Below, piece after piece: positions 11,171 through 22,045 of a stretch of 64,000 nucleotides of DNA. The translations under genes and the position numbers were made by a program. This DNA comes from Symbiodinium natans (taxonomy: Eukaryota; Sar; Dinophyceae; Suessiales; Symbiodiniaceae), in NCBI GenBank assembly GCA_905221605.1, contig CAJNDS010001569.1, positions 719,442 to 783,441 on the forward strand. The letters run 5' to 3'. Positions within the stretch are counted from its first letter, which is position 1. Every line of letters starts with the position of its first letter. The notes beneath the pieces were generated by a model. The model saw only the letters and a list, made by a program, of their open reading frames with translations, did no database searches and was not told the DNA's origin.

Positions 11171-12354
11171 GTTTAGGGTTTGGGGTTTCGGGCTTCGGGC
11201 TTCGGGTTTAGGGTTTAGGTTTTAGGGTTTAGGGTTTTGGGTGGATTTTGGGTCCAGGGTGTTAAGTTTACGGCTTGGGGTCGAGGTCTTCAGTTTTGAC
11301 TCGAGTGTTGAGCATAAATCCCAAACTTTGGGTTCCAGCGTTCAAGAGCCCTGAGCCCTCAACTTTGGATTCCCGGGTTATAAGGGGAACACCCTAAATC
11401 CTAGGTCCCTAAAACCCTCGAACCCTAATATACCCTAAGCCTTAAAGGGTTTCGGGCAGTAGGTCCTGTGACGCAGGGCTTTGGGTATTTAGGGCCTTCG
11501 GGCTGTTAGGGCTTTGGGCTCTTCAGGGACTGAGCGGCTTTAGGATCTTTAAGGCATCTTTAGGGTCTCTCTAGGGTCTCTTTGGGGTCTCTTTGGGTCT
11601 TTAGGGTATTTTCGTGTCGGGTGCTTGCGGTTTTTTTTGGGTTTTTTTTTCGGACGTTTCCCGGCTCCGGAGTCGAGGGGTTCTTTTGCGGGTTCCGAGC
11701 ACCCCCTGCCTCGACAGGGGGCTACTAAAAGCCCGAAAAGCCTCAAGAAGCCCTGAAAAAGGCCCTTAAAACCCTAAAACCCTGAAAACCCTGAAAGCTC
11801 TAAAGGCCCTAGAGCCTTCATGGTGGCGCATGGGTAGTTTTGAGCAGGGCTTTCAGTACCCTGGCTTTGACCAGTTACAGCACCCTCAATCGCCCTCAGC
11901 CCAAAACCCTACACCGGGTTTAGGCTTTTGGGCGCATCCGCTTCCTTCGAGGCGGCTTTGCTTTCGTCGCGGGCTCACTCCAGGCGGGTTTAGGCATCAG
12001 AGTTTCAGCTTTGCGGACATGATTAAAAAGGTTCGGGAGCATGGGTAGTTTCATCTTGGGTTGCAGTACAATAGAGTGGTTGAGGTCACTTTCTAACTCT
12101 ACTTTGAACTGCCCGTGGCTCTTCAAAGAGGAGACTCGAATGCCCAGTCCGTAAGTGCGTGCTACATACAGAGGTGGGTACGCCAAGCTCATCAAGTATG
12201 ATACGGAAAGTGTAGCGGGCCATATCCTAGTAGGAGACTAGATTGACACTTTCAAGCCAGTCCGCCTAAACCCTAAACCCTGAACCCTGAACACTGAACC
12301 CTGAACCCTGAACCCTAAACCCTAAACCCTAAAACCCTAAACCCTAAACCCAGC
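11171..12354. other. Degenerate telomere-like sequence with weak open frames
   Basis: 11171-11800 is mostly degraded TTTAGGG/CCCTAAA-like sequence with no convincing gene. A + frame at 11830-12048 (ends FADMIKKVREHG) and a minus frame at 11920-12195 compete; neither is supported by splice or homology evidence. A CCCTAAA array covers 12270-12350. Confidence 0.4.
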
Positions 12355-12432
12355 CAGGCTCTGGTGCAACTGCGCCGGAGGGCACGCCTGGAAGCCCAAG
12401 CGCCAGCGCCGACGGCCCAGCGGTCAGAAGCT
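12355..12432 (+). CDS. Exon-like island between opposed telomere arrays
   Basis: Follows a CCCTAAA array and precedes TTTAGGG (12437-12495). One frame reads QALVQLRRRARLEAQAPA; a second frame is also open. It could end at a GC donor (cagaa|gctttg). Confidence 0.35.
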
Positions 12433-12499
12433 TTGTCAGGGTTTAGGGTTTAGGGTTTAGGTTTAGGTTTAGGGTTTAGGGTTTAGGGTTTAGGGTACG

Positions 12500-12560
12500 T
12501 AAACGCAATAAGGAATAGAAACTTAAATTTTCATACTATCCCAACCCTGAACTAGGAAGC
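12500..12560. repeat. Dispersed repeat shared with 9735-9795
   Basis: Both places carry aataaggaatagaaacttaa / aatgaggaatggaaatgtaa followed by atttt.atactatcccaacc and .tgaact. The two copies are about 80 percent alike by eye. Confidence 0.7.
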
Positions 12561-13039
12561 AGCTCTCAGGGTTTTTGGTGGTTTGGGCTCTTGGTGCCAA
12601 CAAAAAGTTTTGCAGAGGCAGTGCTTCATAGTATAAATGGCGGGGGGGCGGGTTTGGGGGCTTCTGGGTTTTTAGCTTATGAGTTTTACGGGCTTGGGGG
12701 TTCTGGGCTTCAAACGGATAGAAGTGGTTGGGGCTTCGGGAGGCCGTGAACCCTACAGCCTGCAAGCGAAAAAGCCCCAAACCCCTAAAAGCCGGAAACC
12801 CTGAATCCCCCAGAGCCCCTAAACCCCAAACCCTAAACCCTAAGCCCCAAGCCTTAAACCCTAAACCCTAAACCCTAAACCCTAAACCTGGGCGTATCTT
12901 TTGTTCCATTTTTCCCCTCCCGGACCCCTGCCCTGGTCCCAAAGTCCCTTGGTGCCCCCCGCCCTGGTCCCCCCTCAACCTCACTGCTTTTTAAACCATA
13001 CAGGCAAGCTTTAGGGTTTAGGGTTTAGGGTCTAGGGTT

Positions 13040-13490
13040 TATGGTTCGCATATAAGTCTTTTGGAAAACCATCATATCTGTGCAAGCTTGCTTCAAAGCA
13101 AATGAACCTTTTTTGAAACCCATCATGCGAGCATTGTGCGCCTCCCTTTGCAAACGGGCTGGGGGCTGCGCGCTTCAAAGCATATGAATCTTTGTCAAAC
13201 CCATTATGCGAGCATCGTGTTTGCAAAAGAGAGAGGGGGGGGGGGGTCTGCGCCCCCCTCCCCATCGGTGCAAGCTTGTTCAGACATCTTTTGAAACCCA
13301 TCATGCGAGCATTGTGCACTTCTCCCCCCCCCCATCCCGCGAGTTTTAAAGCCGTGCCAGCTTGCGTCAAAGCATATTGAATCTTTGTGAAACCCATCAT
13401 GCGAGCATCCGTTTGCCAAATTGGGGGGAGGGGGGGGGGGGGGGTTGCGCGCCACCCCAACTTTCTAAGCCGTGCAAGCATGGTGTTGCA
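13040..13490. repeat. Tandem repeat, roughly 80-95 bp units, with G/C runs
   Basis: Four to five copies of a unit containing tttgaaacccatcatgcgag, cattgtgcgcctccc, a G/C run and gcaagcttg.ttcaaagcatatgaat. Unit length varies mainly through the C or G tract. Open frames on either strand simply repeat the unit and are not taken as genes. Confidence 0.85.
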
Positions 13491-13662
13491 ACCTGGGGGG
13501 GGGGGGGGGCGAAAACAAGGCCAAAGCTGAGGGTACCCAGTACCCTGGCTTTGTTTGGGTTGTCCCTAAACCCTAAACCCTAAATTTTAGGTGTCGGCTC
13601 TCCGGCCAAGCCCCTCATTTTCTTACACCAGCGTTGTCCCATTCAGTGCTGTCGCTGCATAA

Positions 13663-13750
13663 GTTAGGGGTTACCTCCTTGGGGTCCCTATCGTAAGGGA
13701 ATCCTACGATTTCGGGGTCTATTTTTAGGGTCCCGTATTTTCGTACACCC
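13663..13750. mobile_element. MITE family M3 copy (reverse orientation)
   Basis: ggggttacctccttggggtc ... cccgtattttcgtacaccc, the reverse complement of the M3 motif order. Confidence 0.7.
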
Positions 13751-13910
13751 AAATTTCTAAACTCTTTTGCCTGCTGTGCCCATTTGGTCTTGGTAGCCCA
13801 GTGGTACCCTTTACCCTTTTTTTGGTTATGGGTTCCCTTATAAAATGACCAACCCCAAAACGGGTGCAGGGTGCCCTTATGATAATATGGTTACTGGGCT
13901 ACCAAGCATA

Positions 13911-13999
13911 GGTTGGAGGAGCCGGAGGAAGAGGAGGAGGAGGAGGACGATGACTACGACGACTACGAGGCGCAAGCAGGGAACAATGGGATGGGGTAA
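13911..13999 (+). CDS. Acidic C-terminal exon, unknown protein
   Basis: Acceptor gcatag|gttggagg, then LEEPEEEEEEDDDYDDY and EAQAGNNGMG, then TAA at 13997-13999. This would be a strongly acidic tail of the kind found on chaperones and chromatin or RNA proteins, but the family cannot be told. The longest telomere-type array starts right after the stop. Confidence 0.45.
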
Positions 14000-14485
14000 C
14001 CCTAAGCCCTAAACCCTAAACCCGAAACCCTAAACCCTAAACCCCTAAACCCCTAAACCCCTAAACCCCTAAACCCCTAAACCCCCAAACCCCCAAACCC
14101 CTAAACCCCTAAACCCCTAAACCCCTAAACCCCTAAACCCCTAAACCCCTAAACCCCTAAACCCCTAAACCCCTAAACCCCTAAACCCCCTAACCCCAAA
14201 CCCCAAACCCCAAACACCAAACCCTAAACCCTAAACCCTAAACCGTAACCCTAAACCCTAAACCCTAAACCCTAAACCCTAAACCCTAAACCCTAAACCC
14301 TAAACCCTAAACCCTAAACCCTAAACCCTAAACCCTAAACCCTAAACCCTAAACCCTAAACCCTAAACCCTAAACCCTAAACCCTAACACCTAAACCCTA
14401 AACCCTAAACCCTAAACCCTAAACCCTAAACCCTAAACCCTAAACCCTAAACCCTAAACCCTAAACCCTAAACCCTAAACCCTAA
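13996..14485. repeat. Longest CCCTAAA array in the window, about 490 bp
   Basis: Starts with some ccctaagcc/cccgaaacc variants, then CCCCTAAA octamers (14040-14195), then nearly perfect CCCTAAA heptamers to 14485. The ordered change from octamer to heptamer blocks indicates unit homogenisation within the array. Confidence 0.97.
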
Positions 14486-14697
14486 CCTAAGTTTAGGGTT
14501 GGCAGCTATCCGCTCTTCCAAAGATCAACAGCCCCCAAGGTAGCTCTGAGTCTTCTAACGTATCAGGTTAGATCACAGTTTCTGTTTAAACTTGGTCCCC
14601 AAGTTTTTTGGGATGTCATTTTGATTGCAAGGTCCCTCATTTTTGTTCTTGTTATTGTTTTTATTATTCTTCTTTGCCTTCTTCTTCTTGTTATTCC

Positions 14698-14780
14698 TCT
14701 TCCTCTTCCTCCTCTTCCTCTTCTTCTTCTTCTTCTTCTTCTTCTTCTTCTTCTTCTTCTTCTTCTTCTTCTTCTTCTTT
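14698..14780. repeat. (TTC)n microsatellite
   Basis: (TTC/TCC)n tract ending in tttgcctttgtgcag. It may serve as the polypyrimidine tract of an acceptor at 14790-14793. The poly-Ser/Leu/Phe open frames over it are artefacts. A short frame after the AG (GVKDDPNYEGPWQ, to about 14838) is a possible exon. Confidence 0.9.
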
Positions 14781-15110
14781 GCCTTTGTGCAGCGGGGCTG
14801 GGGTCAAGGACGACCCGAACTACGAGGGTCCTTGGCAGCGGGGGCCTGAGCCAGCTGAACTTGGTGTTGAAAGCGGTTAAAGCTTAGGGTTTGGAGAATA
14901 GTGTTTATTTTAAATGATGTTTGTTGGCGCAGGGTCGAACATGTTCTTTTTCGCAAGCTAGAAGCAGCTGAACCTCGGTGAGCGTTGCGGCGCGGTGGCC
15001 TCAAAGTGCTTGCGTTGCTGCTTTGGGGCTCAGGGCTTCAGAGCCGACCATTCGTGGGAATTTGTGGCTCAAGACGCCTCTCCGAAACACCACGGGGGCA
15101 TCTTCTCTTC

Positions 15111-16817
15111 ATGTTACTGGCACTGGTGCTGGCTGTCCTGAGCTTTGTGGCAGGAGCCGATGCACGACAGGTGAACGCCTCGATTGCTTCGGCCTGTTGG
15201 CATGAAGACCGAGATGTCTCAGGCGGCATAGGCCTTCTGAGCCTGCGCGTGCGAAAGGCTGCAAGTCCACCCACGCCAAGCAGTACGGAACTTCTGAAAG
15301 CCTGGGAGCTCCTTGAGCGCAGTAGCCACAGTCACCCCAACATCCTCTTGTTGGATTCCACATTCGCCGTACTCGGCTTCGCTGCCCTTCACGTACTTCT
15401 GCATGCTTACTTCAAAGACACCTCTGATGGATCACAACACAAAGATGCCAAGCCGCGTCTGGATCTTCTCGATAATGCCAAGTTCTGGATGATGGTGCTC
15501 ATCTGTAGCCAGCACATCCCTGGTGGTCCCACTTCGCCACTGATTCATTTTCACACACGTGCCTTTGCATTCGTCAGTGGATGGGTGACCCGTAACCGAA
15601 GGCCAGACAGACGCGGAGTGCAGAGTTTCCTGGGTCACCAGGTGGCATCCTTGCTACTCTTTGTTTCCTTCCTGGGCCCAGTGGCAAAGTATCTCGATCC
15701 AGAAACTCCAGAGGGATTTCCCAAATCAGTCGCCGCGTACTTGGCTCTGATCTACAACGACTTGAAGTACCCCTTCCACAACACGGGAACTCACATATGG
15801 TATGCGCAGGCCCTGATCTTTTGGCAGCTGTGTGGGTTTCTTTTTGTGAGCTTCCAGCCGACATCCAAGATCCTAGATCGTGGCTTAGTGAACATTTTCT
15901 GTGTATCAGAGAGTCTGAGTTCTTGAAAGTGCTGCAAACCCAAACCTGGGCCTGAAGAGCAGTCTAGGATCCTCATTTCATGCCTGGGCTTTGTGGTCGC
16001 CTGGCTTGTCCCGCCAATTCCTTTCGCCGTGAGCACCTCATTAGTCTTCCTACCTTTCTTCTTCATCGGCCAGGCTTTCCCGGTAGAGAGGTGCGGGGAT
16101 GTGGTGGCTTCCTGCCTGGTATTCCCCCGCACATGGCATGACTTGAGCTCCCCCCCCGTTATTTTGTGTAGCCGCAAACCTCAGCCCCAAAGCCCCAAGA
16201 GGTGCGTGAACGCGCTGCCAGAGCTGGGTCCTCGGAGCATGTGCACGGGCATCGCGCTGATGTCCGCGATCTTCTTCTTTGAGCAGCTTCCCGTCCTTCA
16301 GCACGTGCTGCGTGACGTCACTGTCCGTGGTCCAGACACCCTGGATCCATCGGAGCTTGGATTCAGTTTGGTGGTCCAAGATCTTTGGAAGTCAGCCTAT
16401 ATGTCGTGCACGAGCTTAGTGAAGGCGCTGGTGTTTTTAGTATGCTTGTGTCCTCGCTCATCGTCCTGGTGCACAGACTTGGGAAAGCATTCTTTGTACA
16501 CGTACCACCTCCATCAGCCGGTGATCAACGCTTTGGGTGTTTCGCTCCTCCTCAAACTGCACGACTGGGCACAGGCCGTGCCAACCTGGGGGTATCTTAG
16601 GGATACTTAGGAATCATTTTCTTTTTTGGGTACTAGAATTCCTAAGAAGCAGCAAAAGTTATTTAATTATGATCAGTAGAGGTATTGGCTTCCATATTTG
16701 GGATCGGCGACGCTTCTCAATGTGATCTTGGCTTCCAAGCTCGTTCGGTGGAGCCCCTTGAGCCTGATTCTGGAGCCGACATGGATCAACCAGCTCATCA
16801 ACCAGCTCATCGACTGA
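15111..16817 (+). CDS. Acyltransferase-3 / fucose 4-O-acetylase-like membrane protein
   Basis: Polytopic membrane acyltransferase that probably transfers acetyl or another acyl group to a sugar or lipid at a secretory or surface membrane. Exons: 15111-15856, 15968-16090, 16202-16591, 16682-16817, joining in phase to 464 aa plus TGA. The first ATG in the open frame gives a signal-peptide-like start (MLLALVLAVLSFVAGADA). The frame is open upstream to 14985 without ATG, so the protein may start earlier. Family features: LDNAKFWMMVLICSQHIP with the conserved His, HFHTRAFAFVSGW, repeated hydrophobic helices, LGKHSLYTYHLHQPV near the C-terminus, and a SPLSLILEPTWINQLI tail. Intron 1 is GC-AG, introns 2 and 3 GT-AG, all acceptors AG|G. 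Intron 2 (111 nt) has no stop in frame and could be retained. None of the introns carries telomere repeats, unlike the sirtuin gene. Donor substrate and acceptor are unknown. Confidence 0.8.
16592..16681 (+). other. Acyltransferase intron 3, related to 44318-44389
   Basis: This 90-bp GT-AG intron contains ttttgggtactagaattcct and aagaagcag; 44318-44389 contains ttttgggtactttacttcct and aagaaacag. Both end in an AG|G-type acceptor. Two unrelated places sharing an intron-sized sequence suggests a spreading intron. Confidence 0.55.
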
Positions 16818-16834
16818 CGGGCCACGCACTTTTC

Positions 16835-16910
16835 ACCCTAAAGCCTAAACCCTGAACCCTAAACCCTAAACCCTGAACCCTAAACCCTAAACCCTAAACC
16901 GTGAACCCTG
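16835..16910. repeat. CCCTAAA/CCCTGAA array
   Basis: Starts about 18 bp after the acyltransferase stop codon. Mixed CCCTAAA and CCCTGAA units. Confidence 0.9.
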
Positions 16911-16914
16911 CAGC

Positions 16915-18000
16915 CGAAATCCCTTGCACTGCGCCACACCCGGCAAAGCCAGGGCCTCCGCAGCCTGCAAACGCCGAACATGCTCCGAACAGGATTGCCG
17001 GTAAAGAGACTCGGGGATGTACGAAAATAAGGGGCGCCTAATCCAGACCCCCAAATGGTAAGGGAGGATTCCTTGAATTATACTAAAGGACCCCAAGAAG
17101 GTAACCACCCCGTAATTTTCCGGAAATTCCCCCCCATTTGAGTGTCAGCAAGCGCCTAATGCCCTGTCGGCATGAGATCCGAGACAGGGTCCCAGGGCTC
17201 ATAAGTCCCATCCCCGGAGGGTTTAGGGTTTAGAGTTTAGGCTTTAGGGTTTAGGGTTTAGGGTTTAGGGACCCTGAACATTGGGATCTTCCCCCTATAC
17301 TAAGAGAGTCCTGAGTAGGGATTCTAGTACCCCCGACTATAATCCCTATTAAGGACCGTGAGTACAAGGGGGAACATCCCAACTTGAGTAACTTAAGCCC
17401 TCAACGGCCAGAAGCAGGCTTTGGGGAAGTTGGGGCTAGGGCAATGGCAGGGAGTTCTTCTTCGAGGGGCTTCGGGTTTCAAAGGGCATGACTAAACACG
17501 ATGGGCCACAGAGATGTTTAGCTTGCCCGACGCCCCACCTTCCCTCCACCCAAGAAAAGTCGTTCAAGAAAGCCACACAGACAAACACCCACCACACACA
17601 AACACACGCGCATATATCACACAAATATATGTATATATATATATATGTATGTATATGTATATAAATATATATATATATATACATATAATTATATATATGT
17701 GTATATATATATATGTATATATTTTTTCATTTGTACATGCATACTTGAACGCGAAGATTTAGGCTGGAACGCTGAGAATTCTAGCTCGTTTTCTCGCAGG
17801 GAGGGGGGGGGGGGGGCAACACCCTGTTTTGGGCCTGTCAAACGTTTGGGACTCGTAAACCCTAAGCCCTGACCCTGAACCCTAAACTCCCAAGCTCAGC
17901 ACGGCCCAAGGCATGCCCTCTCCCTTCTTCAAGCCATGCGACGCACTCAGAACCATCCCATTAGAAGGGCACGCCCGAACCAACGTTGCCCCCCAAAGCC
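16915..18000 (+). CDS. Run of three exon-like islands, unknown gene
   Basis: Islands 16915-17001 (ctgcag acceptor, ccg|gtaaag donor; PKSLALRHTRQSQGLRSL or an alternative open frame), 17137-17217 (SKRLMPCRHEIRDRVPGL) and 17896-18000 (AQGMPSPFFKPCDALRTI, gccg|gtttag donor). The first and third are preceded by CCCTAAA-type units; TTTAGGG units follow the second and third. An M3 element separates the first two, and an M2 element and a (TA)n tract separate the last two. Phase linkage was not established. Confidence 0.3.
17013..17134. mobile_element. MITE family M3 copy
   Basis: ggggatgtacgaaaataagg ... ccgtaattttccggaaattccc, with internal gacccccaaa and aaggacccc motifs as at 47968. Confidence 0.75.
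17283..17380. mobile_element. MITE family M2 copy
   Basis: gggatcttccccctatacta ... gagtacaagggggaacatccc, with inverted ends and the shared core tagggattctagtaccccc ... aatccctattaagga. Confidence 0.8.
17628..17735. repeat. (TA)n-rich tract with TATG/TACA variants
   Basis: AT-only microsatellite. Similar tracts occur at 24128-24330, 41164-41220 and 42950-43020. Confidence 0.95.
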
Positions 18001-18347
18001 GGTTTAGGGTTTAAGGTTTGGGTTTAGGGTTTAGGGTTTAGGGTTTGTTCCCTCCTATAAACCCTGAGCCCCTAAACCCTTAAACCCTTGAAGCCCTAAA
18101 GCCCCCTTGACCCTAAACCCTTGACCCTTGACCCTTGACCCTAAACCCTAAAACCTCACCCTAAACCCTAAACCCTGGACCCTGAACCCTCAACCCTGAA
18201 CCCTGAACCCTAAACCCTACCACCTAGAAGCGTGCAGCTGCGGAGCCTGGAAGCCCGCAAACGACCGCCCCCCTCCCCCCCGGCTCCCTCCACCTCCTTT
18301 AGGGGTTTAATATATAGGGGTCGGAACGTGATTACTGATTGTCTTTC

Positions 18348-18440
18348 CTTAGGGCCACTTTGTAACTATACAAAAACCACCCCCCCCCCCTTCCTTAGGG
18401 CCACTTTGTAATTGTGCAAAAACAACCCCCCCCCCCCCCG
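18348..18440. repeat. Two-unit tandem repeat ending in C runs
   Basis: ttccttagggccactttgta..aactatacaaaaaccac plus a C run, then the same unit with attgtgcaaaaacaac plus a longer C run. A partial M1 motif (tatataggggtcggaac) lies just upstream at 18310-18330. Confidence 0.85.
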
Positions 18441-19660
18441 AAGCCCTATTTCTGCTTATTTAGGCCCGATATTGGGGGTTTTGGGGGTTTGGGGTTTAGG
18501 GGATAAAGGGTTTAGCGGCTAGGGGTTTGTGGGAATCCCGAAAGCTCTCACTGCAGGGGCCTGAGCTTAAACCTGGGGTGAGGCTTGGGCCTAGGGTTTT
18601 CGGGGTTTAGGGTTTTAGGGTTTAGAGTTGTAGGGTTTTAGGGTTTAGGGTTTTAGGGTTTAGGGTTTTGGGTCAAGAGGGCTGTAGGGCTTTGAGGGTT
18701 TGTGGTTTTGGGGTCTCAACTCGGTGTGCGTAACGTACCGTTGCACGCAGCCTTGAAGCAACAGCTCAACAGCCCGACGCAAACCGGGAAGTTCACTCAG
18801 TGCCAGTCCTCGTACCACCTTGCGATCATAAGTCCCGTGGAACGCCCCTTAAACGACCGAAGCCCCTTCGATGACACCTATACCCCCGGAACCCTCTTAC
18901 ATGATCCTTTACTAGGTAGGCTCTTGGGATATCTCACATTTTCCTTTGTTGGGTTTGAGAGGAGCATATTTATTCAGGAATATTTCTGAGGGTGTTTCGA
19001 GGGCCATCCCAGTTTAAGGTTACTGGGCTCGTACCCTTGCCTTCTCAACACTGGCATGCGCGCACCCTTCGCACCCTGCACTCTCGCAACACCTGAGGCA
19101 AGCCAGGAGGCAGGTTTGGGGTTTGGGGTTTTGGGGTTTTGGTTTTTCGGGTTTAGGGCTTGTAGGTTCTGGGGGAACGTAGATCTTTCAGGGCTAAGGC
19201 TTAGGTTTCGGGTCTTTCGGGGGGTCTAACAGTTCAGTATTTGGAGGGCTGGGGGGGGGGGGGGAGCAACACGAACCAAACACCCAAGACCTCTATCAGG
19301 ATTGGGGGATTCAGGTTTCGAAGTTCGCGTCGGGCTCCAGGTCACATTAACCCTAAACCCTAAACCCTAAACCCTAGGATGCCGGGTTTAGGATTTGGGG
19401 TGCAAAGGGTGGGGGGTGGGGTTGGGTTTATCATCGCTATGGGGCCAGGGAGTGGTGAGGGTTGGGGCGGAGGGTTCAGTGAATTTAGTGTTTGGGTTTT
19501 TGGTGTAAAGCTTTGGCGGGGGCCCTAAACCCTAAACCCTAAACCCTAAACCCTAAACCTCCTAAGCCGGCCCTCGGTCTATAGCCAAAGTCGATGCTTT
19601 AGGGTTTCGGGTTTGAAATCCCAAGAAACTCTGATTTGTTGGAATATTCGCATCTGATCA
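18441..19660. other. Repeat-rich spacer with a weak open frame
   Basis: Degraded TTTAGGG sequence (18480-18700). An open + frame at 18702-18989 includes repeat-derived sequence at 18915-19010 (tcttgggatat..cattttc), also seen at 29756-29838. Short CCCTAAA arrays lie at 19345-19375 and 19525-19560. No gene is supported. Confidence 0.5.
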
Positions 19661-19678
19661 TTGACCGTAACCTGCTAG

Positions 19679-21332
19679 ACCTAGTACGACTCGAATGGAA
19701 ATACTTGATGCTACGGGCCGTATGCCACCCTCGGCTTCGCGTTGAGTTTGGGCTCAAAGCGTAGGCTTGAAGGTGGATGTATGGACCAACCGTTTAGGGT
19801 TTAGGGTTTAGGGTTTAGGGTTTAGGGTTTAGGGGGTTAGAGATTTCATATGCGCTCTTGATGCCAACCACTCGGGAAGCCATCAGCCGCGAAAGGGATC
19901 ATGCATGAAGAGGGGGCACAGACTGCACAGGAGGGGGAAGCGATGGAGCAGACCTAGCCCCTCTGTAAAAAAGCACGGCGACACAGAAGTAAACCCCAAT
20001 TGAACTTGCACCTGCCCCAAAGTCGCCAGAAATCAGTTTTCTAAAAAGGATCCCATCTACATTATCCCTGAGTAGGCTTGGACTCTAATTCTCAGAGGGT
20101 TTCACGGGTCAACTTCGCAGCAAGCATTGCCGATGTGCTCTTCGAGTATACAGGGCCTATGGCTCGAGCTGGAGACACGTGCTGTGTATAACGTCACTGC
20201 CTCTGAGAAGCCCAACCATTGGTCCGTGACCCTGGTGGACTTCCCCACCAGCAGCTGAGCTTCGGGTTTAGAGTTTAGGGTTTAGGGTTTAGGGTTTGAG
20301 AAACTTAAGAAACGGAGCTGCCAACAGGAGGAATATGAACTGCCGTATATCCACAATATGGTGCTTGATGACAGTTGCTTGGGATGTTCCCCCTTGTACG
20401 AACAGCCTTTAATCGGGATTCCAGGATCCCCTAATATAATCCCTATTCAAAACTGTTAGTATAAGGGGGAACATCCCAACCAGTTACCTTGACAGCAACC
20501 CAGGCAACCAGTGCATCTTTGAGATCCGCGATGGAGGAAAGGGCAAGCAGCTCTTTCCCATGGGCCAGCTGAAATCGATGCAGCCTTATCGGCTCTCGCA
20601 AGGGTTTCTGGGTGCTGTTGGGCGCTAAAGCAGTCTAAGTAACTACCAGTATTTTGCGATTGTACGCAACATAAACTACCCCCCAAAATACCAATTCAAG
20701 TTGAAGAGGCCCTACAGTTCCTATGTCAGGTGTTAGAGCCGAGTCGTATCCATACTGAGCCACGAGTCCAAAGCTCCTACTTCTTGCAGTCATTGAAGTT
20801 ATGTGAAGTAGGGTTTATATTGCTGAAATTGGTGAGTGTACATAAGGTTCCTTTTTAATATTGGTGAGTGTACATACCTGGTGTCCTTTTGGGGGTACAA
20901 GAAATATATACCCTAATTCATGTCCAGCACTCAAGGTTGGGCAGCCGACCCACACGCATTGTATGGTGCTCCGACACGCCCACCCGGCAGCGTCAGCGCA
21001 CGTGGGATAAGCGCGTGCAGTTGTGGAGCTCAACCTTGGTTCAGCTGACGTACGAGTTTGAAAACTCTGTTTTTCAGCTGGTCCTGCGGAAGCTCACAGG
21101 CGAGGTTATTTCCACGGTGGCCATGGATCTGGATACAAGCTGGGTGGAAGCAAGGGTGCTCATGATTCCGGGTCTCAAAGACCTGCTCTCGAAAGCGAGG
21201 AAGCTGGCTTTCGTGTCCCCCAAGGGAGACGTCCTGACACGATCTGATGACAGGAGACCCATCGGGGACATCGTGGGATTTGGCGGTGGAGATGACCAGA
21301 AGCCAGGGAAGAAGCAACGGCTTTCCAGATGA
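19679..21332 (+). CDS. Four-exon gene, unknown function
   Basis: Phase-consistent chain: 19679-19758 (LVRLEWKYLMLRAVCHPR, GC donor), 20154-20253 (WLELETRAVYNVTASEK ... WSVTLVDFPTS, GC donor), 20504-20603 (NQCIFEIRDGGKGKQLF ... LKSMQPYRLSQ, GT donor) and 20936-21332 (TRIVWCSDTPTRQRQR ... LTGEVISTVAMDLDTSW ... basic tail KPGKKQRLSR, stop TGA). The last three acceptors read AG|G. The last exon has a beta-grasp (ubiquitin-like) feel around its middle, but I would not assign a domain. The upstream start is not found. TTTAGGG units start intron 1, intron 2 holds TTTAGGG units plus an M2 element, and intron 3 is repeat-poor. Confidence 0.6.
20391..20478. mobile_element. MITE family M2 copy
   Basis: gggatgttcccccttgtacg ... 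gttagtataagggggaacatccc, an almost complete inverted-end copy lying in intron 2 of the unknown gene 19679-21332, ending 25 bp before the next exon. Confidence 0.85.
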
Positions 21333-22045
21333 GAACGCTCAGCCATGTCTGCGGAACTGCATATGCGATGGAGCAGCAGGGCCCGACGGGCGTGTACCAC
21401 CCATCTCCTGGACGAAAACTCCCATCCCATAACCTCTGAAGGTACAAGCCAATCCGAAGAGGCAATGCAAGTCCCAAACCCTGAATCTGCCTTTAAACCA
21501 CCCCAATCAACCCAAACCCTAAGTCGCCCACCGCCCCGAACCAGTTCTCCAGTTCGTGAAACTGCAGCTGCTCGGGACCGGATGCCGAGCACACATGGCC
21601 CGCGCGAGCAAAGAGCACTTGACGTTGCATGTGCGACAGCTTCCCCAAACAGGGCTTAGGGGGTTTAAGGTCTAGGGTTTTTCGGGTTTCGGGTTTAGGG
21701 TTTAGGGTTTAGGGTTTTTCGGGTTTAGGGTTTTTCGGGTTTTTCGGGTTTTTCGGGTTTCGGGTTTAGGGTTCAGGGCCCTGAGTCCGAAACCATCCGA
21801 ACCCCCCTCAGCCACAAAAACGGCTCACACAGGCTCCGCGGTTCGAAGTTGGGCTTGTCCTGCCTCTTCCCATGGGCTCAGGAGGCTTAGGATGTGCGGC
21901 CCGGGTTTAGGGTTTAGGGTTTAGGGTTTAGGGTTCAGGGTTTAGGGTTTAGGCCCCCCCCCCAATAGGCCCCAGAGTAGCCTTTGCTTTGCCAGGCTCC
22001 GTCTCGGCGAGATCAATGTGGGATCCGCAGTTCAAGCTTGCCTGG
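21333..22045. repeat. Downstream spacer with TTTAGGG variants
   Basis: An open + frame to 21659 overlaps the last exon of the preceding gene in another frame and is probably not a gene. 21660-21775 holds TTTAGGG mixed with TTTTTCGGG units, a variant not seen elsewhere, and 21905-21950 a TTTAGGG array. Confidence 0.55.

Noticed and set aside
13040-13490. CRISPR-like array
   Set aside because: Units have no constant-length repeat/spacer structure, contain homopolymers, and the context is eukaryotic with introns.
14608-14880. Poly-Ser/Leu/Phe ORFs
   Set aside because: Translation of (TTC)n in three frames; the tract more likely acts as a polypyrimidine tract.
15038-15864. Minus-strand ORFs opposite the acyltransferase
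   Set aside because: They are shadows; the + strand has homology, signal peptide and spliced continuity.
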